A stretch of DNA of 39,081 nt from Synergistaceae bacterium (GTDB taxonomy: Bacteria > Synergistota > Synergistia > Synergistales > Aminobacteriaceae): the NCBI GenBank assembly GCA_018436725.1, contig JAHDKT010000085.1:1-39081 (forward strand), in the 5' to 3' direction. Position 1 is the stretch's first letter. Each line of letters starts with the position of its first letter. Under the pieces are notes generated by a model. That model ran no database searches. It saw only the letters and a program-made list of their open reading frames with translations, and was not told the DNA's origin. This document shows, piece after piece, positions 32,829-39,081 of this stretch. A program made the position numbers and the translations under genes.

Positions 32829-34205
32829 GTGCAGTTTACGTTCGCGTTCTATTGCGTTGTTACGTATCTCGTCGTTATCACTGTCGTCGGCATCTACTAC
32901 GGAAAGAAGATCAAAACCCAGGAGGATTACTCCGTCGCGGGGCGCTCCTTGCCTACGATCATCCTCATCGGAACGCTTATGGCCACATGGATGGGCGCGG
33001 GCACGGTCCTCGGCGGCCCTGCGGCCAGCGGCTACCAGTACGGTCTGATGGCGGCCGTGGCGTTCTCCCTCGGTTCTCCCGTGGGACAGTTCTTCCTCTC
33101 CTTCGTGGCCAAGCGGATCCGCCGGATGAACGCGCAGACGGTTCCGGAGGTCATCGAGAAGGTCTACGGCCCGACGGCGCGCGTCCTGGCCATGATCATC
33201 ATCATGCTGGCCTACATCGGCATCGTCGCCTATCAGTACAGGGGCGTCGGACTGATACTGAACTCGATCCTCGGCATTCCCGCCAACATCGGCACGCTCA
33301 TCGCCTTCGGCGTCATCGTGGCGACGGCGCTCTTCGGCGGACTCTACTCCGTGGCCTACACCGACTTCCTGAGCTGCTGCATGATGATGTTCGGCCTGGT
33401 CGTCGGCGTCCCCATGGCCATCTCGATGGCGGGCGGCTGGAGCTGGGTCGCGGCGAACATCCCTCCGGGGCATCTCGGCTTCGGCGGCGTCTCCTTCCCG
33501 CAGCTCCTCGGCTTCTTCTTCCCGGTCTTCTTCTACGTAATGGGCGACCAGAACATGTACCAGCGCTTCTTCGCGGCGAAGGATGAGAAGACGGCCATGA
33601 CCAGCGGCATCGGCTGGATGATCGGCTGCACGCTGACCTACTTCTTCGTCGCGGCCGCGGCCATCACCTCCCGCGCCCTCTACCCGGAGATCAACGCGGC
33701 GCAGGCGTTCGTCCACCTCGCCACGCACGGTATGCCGGTCGTGATCGGCGGCATCTGCGTAGCGGCCATCACCGCCTTCATCGTCACCACGGCGAACTCG
33801 TTCCTTCTCTCGGTCGGCGTCAACGTAAGCTGGGACATCTACGCCCGCTTCATCAACCCGAACGCCCCGACGGAGCGCAAGCTGCTCGTCTCCCGCGCCA
33901 GCGTGCTCGGACTCGGCATCCTGGCGTACGTCGTCATCCAGTACTTCCCCGAACTGCTCATCCTGCAGCAGTACACCTATACGATGTACGGCGCGGCGAT
34001 CACCCCGGCGCTGCTTGCGGCCGTCGTCTGGCCCGAGCGCACCACTCCGGCGGGCGGCATCGCCTCCATCCTCGTCGGCGGCGTGGTCACCATCGTCTGG
34101 GAGACCGCGAAGTCCGGCGGATGGGAGATTGCGAAGACGTATCCCCCCGTGCTTATCGCGGCGCCTCTCGCCATCCTCGCGCTCTACCTGCTGAAGAAAA
34201 AATAA
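32829..34205 (+). CDS. Sodium:solute symporter (SSS) family transporter
   Basis: A 458-residue inner-membrane symporter with about 13 TM helices. The family outline is seen in YSVAGRSLPTIILIGTLMATWMGAGT (early TM1-TM2 with the unwound substrate region), QTVPEVIEKVYG, FGGLYSVAYTDFL with the conserved Gly-Tyr/Tyr-Thr-Asp, and VTTANSFLLSVGVNVSWDIY with the sodium-site Thr/Ser pair. It imports a carboxylate, amino acid or related solute with Na+; relatives are annotated as proline or pantothenate carriers, but the substrate is not readable. The start is GTG 32829, 8 nt after AGGGGG; GTG 32820 abuts that site. The amidohydrolase gene follows 21 nt after the stop, so import and hydrolysis of one compound is a fair guess. 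Confidence 0.9.
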   Translation: MQFTFAFYCVVTYLVVITVVGIYYGKKIKTQEDYSVAGRSLPTIILIGTLMATWMGAGTVLGGPAASGYQYGLMAAVAFSLGSPVGQFFLSFVAKRIRRMNAQTVPEVIEKVYGPTARVLAMIIIMLAYIGIVAYQYRGVGLILNSILGIPANIGTLIAFGVIVATALFGGLYSVAYTDFLSCCMMMFGLVVGVPMAISMAGGWSWVAANIPPGHLGFGGVSFPQLLGFFFPVFFYVMGDQNMYQRFFAAKDEKTAMTSGIGWMIGCTLTYFFVAAAAITSRALYPEINAAQAFVHLATHGMPVVIGGICVAAITAFIVTTANSFLLSVGVNVSWDIYARFINPNAPTERKLLVSRASVLGLGILAYVVIQYFPELLILQQYTYTMYGAAITPALLAAVVWPERTTPAGGIASILVGGVVTIVWETAKSGGWEIAKTYPPVLIAAPLAILALYLLKKK

Positions 34206-34226
34206 GATGAAGGAGATGTGGACATC

Positions 34227-35450
34227 GTGAGCATGCTGCTTTTCAAGAACGCGACGCTCCTCGACTGTACCGGGAGCGAACCCGTCCCCTCCGCGTGGGT
34301 CGTGGCGGAGGACGGGCTGATCAAGGAGACGGGGAGCGGGAAAACTCCGCGCTTCTCCAAGGCGGAGGCCGTCGACTGCAAGGGGAAGACGCTGATGCCG
34401 GGGCTCATCGACGCGCACATGCACGCCTCCCTCTTCACCAACGACCTCGGCGAGCTGCACCGGAGATACCTCCCCTCGATGGGGTGCTTCATGGCGGCGA
34501 AGATCCTTGAAGACACGCTCCACCAGGGGTTCACCACAATCCGGGATGCCGGAGGGATCGATGCCGGATTCAGGGAGGCGCAGAAGCGGGGGCTCATTAC
34601 GGCGCCGCGGATGCAGGTCTGCGGCAGGGCGCTCTCGATGACCGGCGGGCACGCCGACGTTCGCCTGCCGACGGAACTCGTCCCGCCGATTCAAGGCGGT
34701 ATGCTCGGCGTCATCGCCGACGGCGTCGACGAGGTGCGCAGAGCGTCGAGGGAGCTGCTGCGTCAGGGCGTGGACTATCTGAAGGTCATGGCGGGCGGCG
34801 GCTGCGCCAGTCCCGCGGACGAGCCGGACACGACGCAGTACTCCCCCGAGGAGCTGGCGGCCATCGTCTACGAGGCGAAAGCCGCGGGGAAGACCGTCCT
34901 CTCGCACAACTACTCCGTGCGGAGCATGAAGCTCTGCGCCGAGGCCGGGGTGCACAGCATCGAACACGGCAACTACCTCGACCGGGAAACCGCGCGCGTT
35001 CTCAAGAAGCACGGCTGCTGGCTGGTGCCGACGATGGCGACCTACGACATCATGGCGAGGCGGGGGGAGGAGTTCGGCCTTCCGGCCTACTTCTTCCGGA
35101 AGATGAAGGACGTGCAGAAGCACTCCGAGAACGCGCTTTCCATCGCCTTCGAGGAGGGGCTGAAGATCGGCTCCGGGTCGGACATGGTCGGCTCCGGGCA
35201 GCCGTACAAGGCGCTGGAGATCGAGCTGAAGGCAAGGGTCATGGGGCCGATGCGGGCCATCCTCTGCACCACGCGCGACAACGCCGAACTGATGGGGATC
35301 TCGGCTACCACGGGGACGATCGAGGCGGGCAAGTACGCCGACCTTCTCGTCGTCGACGGCGATCCGCTGAAGGACGTGCGCATCTTCCAGGACAGGGAGA
35401 AGCTCGCCGTCATCGTCCAGGGGGGAACGTTCGTCAAGAAGACGGTGTAG
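34227..35450 (+). CDS. Metal-dependent amidohydrolase (imidazolonepropionase/Xaa-Pro dipeptidase-like group)
   Basis: A protein of about 407 residues, a cytosolic binuclear amidohydrolase. Metal ligands are visible: HMH in LIDAHMHASL, the carboxylated Lys in YLKVMAGGG, His in VLSHNYS and in IEHGNYL, and Asp in GSGSDMV. A C-terminal beta domain closes the barrel (GTIEAGKYADLLVVDGDP). Relatives cleave N-acyl or Xaa-Pro type dipeptides, or hydrolyse imidazolones; the substrate here is unknown. GTG 34227 lies 11 nt after AAGGAG; ATG 34233 (MLLFKNATLLD) and GTG 34218 are alternatives. It is co-transcribed with the symporter and followed by a strong terminator. Confidence 0.9.
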   Translation: MSMLLFKNATLLDCTGSEPVPSAWVVAEDGLIKETGSGKTPRFSKAEAVDCKGKTLMPGLIDAHMHASLFTNDLGELHRRYLPSMGCFMAAKILEDTLHQGFTTIRDAGGIDAGFREAQKRGLITAPRMQVCGRALSMTGGHADVRLPTELVPPIQGGMLGVIADGVDEVRRASRELLRQGVDYLKVMAGGGCASPADEPDTTQYSPEELAAIVYEAKAAGKTVLSHNYSVRSMKLCAEAGVHSIEHGNYLDRETARVLKKHGCWLVPTMATYDIMARRGEEFGLPAYFFRKMKDVQKHSENALSIAFEEGLKIGSGSDMVGSGQPYKALEIELKARVMGPMRAILCTTRDNAELMGISATTGTIEAGKYADLLVVDGDPLKDVRIFQDREKLAVIVQGGTFVKKTV

Positions 35451-35468
35451 CCGGTTCGTTCCATAACG

Positions 35469-35499
35469 AAGGGCGGGAGGACGAACCTCCCGCCCTTTT
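35469..35499 (+). terminator. Terminator of the symporter-amidohydrolase operon
   Basis: A perfect 12-bp stem (35469-35480 with 35486-35497, ending CCCTT) with a 5-nt loop ACGAA and TTTT. It may also stop the convergent PLP-enzyme transcript, since AA flanks the left arm. Confidence 0.9.
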
Positions 35500-35523
35500 C
35501 ATCTCTTCGGCCGGTCGTGGGCG

Positions 35524-36717
35524 CTACACGCTTTCGAAGGCTCTGTCGAACTCCGCGATGACGTCGTCGATCTCTTCGAGCCCGGCGGAGAAGCGGAGCT
35601 GCCCGGCGGAGATGCCGCACTTCGTCAGCTCCTCCGGGGTGTAGATCCTGTGGGAGGTCTTCGCCGGGTACGAGATCGACGTGGTCACGCCCGCGAGGCT
35701 GGGGACGAACTTGATCTTCTCGCAGGCGGCGATGAAGCGGGAGGCCCCGCCCTCCCCCCCGGCGATGTCGGCGCTGAGCATGCCGCCGCACCAGCCGTTG
35801 TCGAACTGCTTCATGGCGACCGCGCGGTGAGGCGACGAGGCGAGTCCGGGGTAGCACACCCGCTCGACCTTGGGATGCCCTTCGAAGTACTCCGCGAGTC
35901 GGAGCGCGTTCTCGCTGTGGCGCTGCACGCGCAGTCCCAGCGTCCGCAGACTGCGCGTCAGGAGCCATGCGTCGAAGGGGCTGGGGACGGCGCCGTAGAG
36001 CGTCGCGAGCTTCCGCAGGCGGTCGATCTCCTTCGCGCCCGTCATCAGCGCGCCGCTTATGATGTCGCTGTGGCCGCCGAGGTACTTCGTCGCGCTGTAG
36101 ACGACGATGTCCGCGCCGAACTCCATCGGGCGGCAGATCGCGGGAGTCGCGAAGGTGTTGTCGACGATGAACTTCGCGCCGTGTCCGCGCGCCGCCGCGG
36201 CTGTTCGTTCCAGGTCGACGACCTCCATCAGCGGGTTCGTGATGGTCTCCGTGTAGACGATCTTCGTATTCGGCCGGATGTGCTTCTCGAGATCGTCGTT
36301 GATGAAGTCGGCGAAGTCGACGGAGACGCCGAAACGGGGCAGTTCGTTCTTCAGGTAGTCGTAGACGCCTCCGTAGAGCACCGGCGAGGAGAGGATATGA
36401 TCCCCCGACGAGACGTTCGCCAAAATGGCCGCGATGATGGCGGCCATTCCCGAGGCGAAGGCGATCGCCCCGCCGCACCCCTCCGCCTGCGCCAGCACCT
36501 CGTGCAGGCAGTCGTATCCGGGGTTGGCCATTCTGGAATAGACGTACCCCTGCCGCGCGCCCTCGTAGACCGCGTCGAGCGAGGGCACGTCGTCGAAGCT
36601 GAAGACGCTGCTCATGTAGATGGGGAGCACCTTGGGGACGGAGACCGACTGCGCGATCCGTTTCGCCGCGCTGTTCTCTCCCGAATGGGTCAGTCTGGTC
36701 ATCAAACCTTCTCGCAT
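35524..36717 (-). CDS. Cys/Met-metabolism PLP enzyme (trans-sulfuration family)
   Basis: A 397-residue fold-type I PLP enzyme of the cystathionine gamma-lyase / methionine gamma-lyase / O-acetylhomoserine sulfhydrylase family. Visible residues are YVYSRMANP (PLP phosphate, Tyr60 and Arg62), FASGMAAI, VDNTFATP with Asp186, and VVYSATKYLGGHSD with the PLP Lys211. Methionine gamma-lyases carry Cys after Tyr-Gly in the LYGCTY segment; here it is LYGGVY (Gly117), which fits the other branches better. ATG 36717 is 9 nt after AAGGAGCG; a frame extension upstream is not family-like. It follows the Opp ATPase genes on the same strand, so amino acids or peptides imported by that system may feed it. The reaction is therefore left open. 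Confidence 0.88.
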   Translation of the reverse strand: MREGLMTRLTHSGENSAAKRIAQSVSVPKVLPIYMSSVFSFDDVPSLDAVYEGARQGYVYSRMANPGYDCLHEVLAQAEGCGGAIAFASGMAAIIAAILANVSSGDHILSSPVLYGGVYDYLKNELPRFGVSVDFADFINDDLEKHIRPNTKIVYTETITNPLMEVVDLERTAAAARGHGAKFIVDNTFATPAICRPMEFGADIVVYSATKYLGGHSDIISGALMTGAKEIDRLRKLATLYGAVPSPFDAWLLTRSLRTLGLRVQRHSENALRLAEYFEGHPKVERVCYPGLASSPHRAVAMKQFDNGWCGGMLSADIAGGEGGASRFIAACEKIKFVPSLAGVTTSISYPAKTSHRIYTPEELTKCGISAGQLRFSAGLEEIDDVIAEFDRAFESV

Positions 36718-36734
36718 GGTATCACGCTCCTTGC

Positions 36735-36785
36735 GCCCGCCGTCCGGCGGGCCTGTATGTGAAAAGAGCCCCCCTGAAGAGGCTC
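36735..36785 (-). terminator. Two hairpins between oppF and the PLP-enzyme gene
   Basis: In minus-strand order, a 5-bp stem (36785-36781 with 36770-36766) is followed by TTTT (36765-36762), a weak terminator. A 7-bp GC hairpin (36752-36746 with 36741-36735) then sits just before the PLP-enzyme ribosome-binding site. Together they suggest partial termination or mRNA processing in the 105-bp gap. Confidence 0.42.
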
Positions 36786-36822
36786 CTTTCATGACCGGCG
36801 CGCGCCCGGAGAGGCGGCGCGT

Positions 36823-37767
36823 CTACCGTACCTTGTGGCAGGCTACCAGGTGTTCGCCGCCCATGTCGACCAGCGGCGGCTCCTCGGCCGAGCAGACGTC
36901 CATCTTCCACGGGCAGCGCGTGTGGAAGCGGCACCCCGGCGGCGGGTTGATCGGGCTGGGGACGCCTCCCGCGAGGATGAAATTCTCCCGCTTCCGGTCG
37001 AGCTTCGGAATGGGGACGGCCGCGAGCAGCGCCTGCGAATAGGGGTGGAGCGTGTTCTTGAACAGCTCCAGCGAAGGGGCCGACTCGACGATCTTCCCCA
37101 GGTACATCACCGCGATGCGGTTGCTGATGTGCTTCACCACGGAAAGGTCGTGCGACACGAAGAGGTAGGTCAGTTGCATCGTCTCCTGAAGCTCCTGGAG
37201 CAGGTTGAGAATCTGCGCCTGAATGGAGACGTCGAGCGCCGAGACCGGCTCGTCGCAGACGATGAAGTCCGGCGAGAGCGAAAGGGCGCGGGCGATGCCG
37301 ACCCGCTGCCTGCGTCCGCCGTCCAGCTCGTGCGGGTACTTGTAGTAGAGGCGCGGGCTCAAGCCCACCTTTTCCATCAGGGCGTCCACCATCTCCTCCC
37401 GTTCGCGCTTCGACCCCATGCCGAAGATCTCCAGCGGCTTGCCGATGGTCTCGCCGATGCTCTTCCGCGGATCGAGCGAGGAGAAGGGGTCCTGGAAGAT
37501 GATCTGCACCTGCTTGCGGATGCCGTGCAGCTCCCCCTTGTTCATGGAGGCGATGTCCCGCCCCCGGTACAGAATCCGCCCCGAGGTGGTCTCGATGAGA
37601 CGGATCAGCAGCCGTCCGGTGGTGGACTTACCGCACCCCGACTCGCCGACGAGGCCGAGCGTCTCTCCCTCTTTGATGGCGAAGGAGACGTCGTCCACGG
37701 CGTGGACGTTCCCCGCCGCGACGGGGAAGTACTTCACCAGATTTTCAACCTTCACGAGATCAGGCAT
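36823..37767 (-). CDS. oppF: Oligopeptide/dipeptide ABC transporter ATPase, OppF/DppF type
   Basis: A 314-residue ATPase with Walker A GESGCGKST, Q-loop IFQDPFSSLDPR, signature LDGGRRQRVGIARAL, Walker B IVCDEPVSALD and H-loop VSHDLSVVKH. The signature LDGG replaces the common LSGG; this form is found in a subset of Opp/Dpp ATPases. The C-terminal oligopeptide-transporter domain has PPPGCRFHTRCPWKMDVC, in which Cys residues often bind an iron-sulfur cluster. ATG 37767 is behind GGAGGTGG and overlaps oppD by 8 nt. It works with oppD and the permease upstream to import peptides. Confidence 0.93.
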   Translation of the reverse strand: MPDLVKVENLVKYFPVAAGNVHAVDDVSFAIKEGETLGLVGESGCGKSTTGRLLIRLIETTSGRILYRGRDIASMNKGELHGIRKQVQIIFQDPFSSLDPRKSIGETIGKPLEIFGMGSKREREEMVDALMEKVGLSPRLYYKYPHELDGGRRQRVGIARALSLSPDFIVCDEPVSALDVSIQAQILNLLQELQETMQLTYLFVSHDLSVVKHISNRIAVMYLGKIVESAPSLELFKNTLHPYSQALLAAVPIPKLDRKRENFILAGGVPSPINPPPGCRFHTRCPWKMDVCSAEEPPLVDMGGEHLVACHKVR

Positions 37768-38737
37768 GGACTCCACCTCCGGCGTGCAGATGGCACATGA
37801 CTCTGTGCCCGTTCTCATCGCTCGCTGCGGGAAGGGTCGTCCGGCAGACGTCCATGCACCGCGGGCAGCGGGGGTGGAACGCGCACCCCTTGGGCAGGTC
37901 GAGCGGCTCCGGCATCAGCCCTTCTATGGGACGGATGACTGAGGACTCTTCTTCGATGTCCGGGATACAGCGGAAGAGCCCCGTTGTGTACGGGTGCTTC
38001 GCGCCTCTGAATATCTGCTCCAGCGTGCCGGTCTCGACGATCCGGCCCGCGTACATCACCGCGACGTGGTCGCAGACTTCGCCCACGACGCCGAGGTCGT
38101 GCGTGATCATGATCATCGCCGTCGAAAACTCGTCCTTCAGACTTCGCATCAGTTCGAGCACCTGCGCCTGGATGGTGACGTCGAGCGCCGTAGTCGGTTC
38201 GTCGGCGATGATGAGCGCAGGGTTGCACGCCAGGGCCATCGCGATGACCACGCGCTGGCGCATGCCGCCGCTGAACTCGTGCGGGTACTCCTTGAAGCGC
38301 GCGCCGGGGATCTGCACCTTTTCGAGCATCTCCATCGCCCGCTTTTCCGCCGCCGCCTCCGAGAGGTTCTGGTGGGCGACGAGCGCCTCGCTGATCTGCA
38401 CGCCGACCGTGACCACGGGGTTCAGGGAGGTCATGGGGTCCTGAAATATCATCGAGATTCTGTTGCCGCGAATTTTTTTCATCTCCCGCTCCGGGAGCGA
38501 GAGCAGATTCCGCCCGTCGAAGACGATGCGTCCGCTCTCGACGACGCCGGGAGGGGAGGGGACGAGCCCGAGTATCGAGAGAGCCGTCGTCGTCTTTCCG
38601 GCGCCGCTCTCCCCGACGAGGCCGAGCGTCTTCCCCCTGTGGAGGGAGAAGTCGAGGCCGTTCACCGCGGCCACCGTGCCTTCGTACGTCTTGTAGACCA
38701 CTTTGAGATCCGAAACTTCCAACAGAGGACCGTTCAT
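37760..38737 (-). CDS. oppD: Oligopeptide/dipeptide ABC transporter ATPase, OppD/DppD type
   Basis: A 325-residue ATPase. Walker A is GESGAGKTT, the Q-loop IFQDPMTSLNPV, the signature FSGGMRQRVVIAMAL, Walker B LIIADEPTTALD and the H-loop ITHDLGVVGE. A C-terminal domain with KGCAFHPRCPRCMDVC (cluster-type Cys) follows. This is the standard partner of OppF/DppF. ATG 38737 has GGGAGG 9 nt upstream. The gap to the permease stop is 19 nt, so all three transporter genes are one operon that starts outside the window. Confidence 0.94.
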   Translation of the reverse strand: MNGPLLEVSDLKVVYKTYEGTVAAVNGLDFSLHRGKTLGLVGESGAGKTTTALSILGLVPSPPGVVESGRIVFDGRNLLSLPEREMKKIRGNRISMIFQDPMTSLNPVVTVGVQISEALVAHQNLSEAAAEKRAMEMLEKVQIPGARFKEYPHEFSGGMRQRVVIAMALACNPALIIADEPTTALDVTIQAQVLELMRSLKDEFSTAMIMITHDLGVVGEVCDHVAVMYAGRIVETGTLEQIFRGAKHPYTTGLFRCIPDIEEESSVIRPIEGLMPEPLDLPKGCAFHPRCPRCMDVCRTTLPAASDENGHRVMCHLHAGGGVHA

Positions 38738-38756
38738 GCGTAAACCTCCCGACGGA

Positions 38757-39081
38757 CTACTGGCGAAGCTTGGGATCGAGCGAATCCCGAAGTCCGTCGC
38801 CGAATATGTTGAGGGCCAGCACCACGATCGAGATGGCCAGCCCGGGGAAGAACGTGAGATAGGGCGCCTGGCGCAGGAACTGCCGTCCGGAGCTGAGCAT
38901 CGAGCCCCACTCCGCCGTGGGCGGCTGGATTCCCAGCCCGAGGAAGGAGAGGGCCGCCGCCGACAGGATGGCCTGGGCCACGCCGAGGGTGCTCTGGACG
39001 ATGATGGGGGCCATGCAGTTCGGCAGGATGTTCTCGACGATGATCCGCGCGTCGCTCGCGCCGACGGCCTTGGCCGCCTCC
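38757..39081 (-). CDS. oppC: Oligopeptide/dipeptide ABC transporter permease, DppC/OppC type (partial)
   Basis: The C-terminal 107 residues of a BPD-type inner-membrane permease; the 5' end lies beyond the window edge. The EAA loop is visible at the start (EAAKAVGASDARIIVENILPN, only part conserved word for word). TM segments with SAAALSFLGLGIQPPTAEWGSML and the terminal FPGLAISIVVLALNIFGDGLRDSLDPKLR follow, which is diagnostic for DppC/OppC. It is the first visible gene of the minus-strand transporter operon, upstream of oppD. Confidence 0.93.
   Translation of the reverse strand, partial: EAAKAVGASDARIIVENILPNCMAPIIVQSTLGVAQAILSAAALSFLGLGIQPPTAEWGSMLSSGRQFLRQAPYLTFFPGLAISIVVLALNIFGDGLRDSLDPKLRQ

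Noticed and set aside
36823..37767. OppF signature LDGG instead of LSGG as a defect
   Set aside because: This variant occurs in a subset of functional Opp/Dpp ATPases, and all other motifs are intact.

Overview
The window is a GC-rich stretch of bacterial chromosome from a diderm. It has periplasmic binding proteins, a TolC-type outer-membrane channel and a periplasmic adaptor. The gene set points to an anaerobe that ferments amino acids and peptides: 2-oxoacid:ferredoxin oxidoreductase, an oligopeptide ABC transporter next to a trans-sulfuration PLP enzyme, an M20 aminoacyl-glutamate-type hydrolase, RidA, and an amidohydrolase beside a Na+/solute symporter. Together with a many-TM LuxR regulator this resembles Synergistota, but that assignment is inference from gene content only. 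FapA, a YjfB-like protein and a chemoreceptor suggest a motile cell.

Layout. (1) 1-894: the 3' part of an LsrB-like autoinducer-2 binding protein and its terminator. (2) 936-8049: a promoter, five tightly spaced + strand genes (ridA, CZB chemoreceptor, AbgB-like M20 hydrolase, B3/4-domain protein, GGEEI diguanylate cyclase) and a terminator, which read as one operon. (3) 8090-13118, minus strand: an acyltransferase-3 membrane protein, then an EamA transporter-korA-korB-korC operon. The 3' end of korB carries a 117-bp cluster of four hairpins that adds about 49 residues. (4) 13257-16867: a CpxAR-like two-component pair, two small unknown + strand genes (the second with a zinc ribbon) and a SUI1/YciH protein. 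(5) 17082-20332: an MFS transporter, a small HD (p)ppGpp-hydrolase-like protein and a LuxR regulator with a multi-TM N-terminus.

(6) 20497-27969: a partial tandem duplication. A broken rpn 3' end converges on one MacB-type permease, and a complete rpn (PD-(D/E)XK, recombination-promoting nuclease family) converges on a second permease. The second permease is followed by its ATPase, MacA-like adaptor and TolC-like channel genes. The complete rpn has a strong internal ribosome-binding site that would yield an 86-residue C-terminal protein. The broken copy keeps exactly that small ORF and its ribosome-binding site. This resembles the Rpn long-form/short-form gene-within-gene toxin-antitoxin arrangement known in enteric bacteria, here with an extra solo short form.

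(7) 28151-30619: a secreted protein made of two tandem cyclase-family domains, with a near-consensus promoter, a leader of about 215 nt and two GTGAAAT repeats 20 bp apart, in an AT-richer patch. (8) 30620-32503: FapA and a YjfB-like protein. (9) 32644-35499: a symporter and an amidohydrolase behind a promoter whose spacer is filled by an inverted repeat. (10) 35524-39081, minus strand: an Opp/Dpp permease (cut by the window edge), two ATPases and a trans-sulfuration enzyme. I saw no rRNA, tRNA, CRISPR array or insertion sequence.
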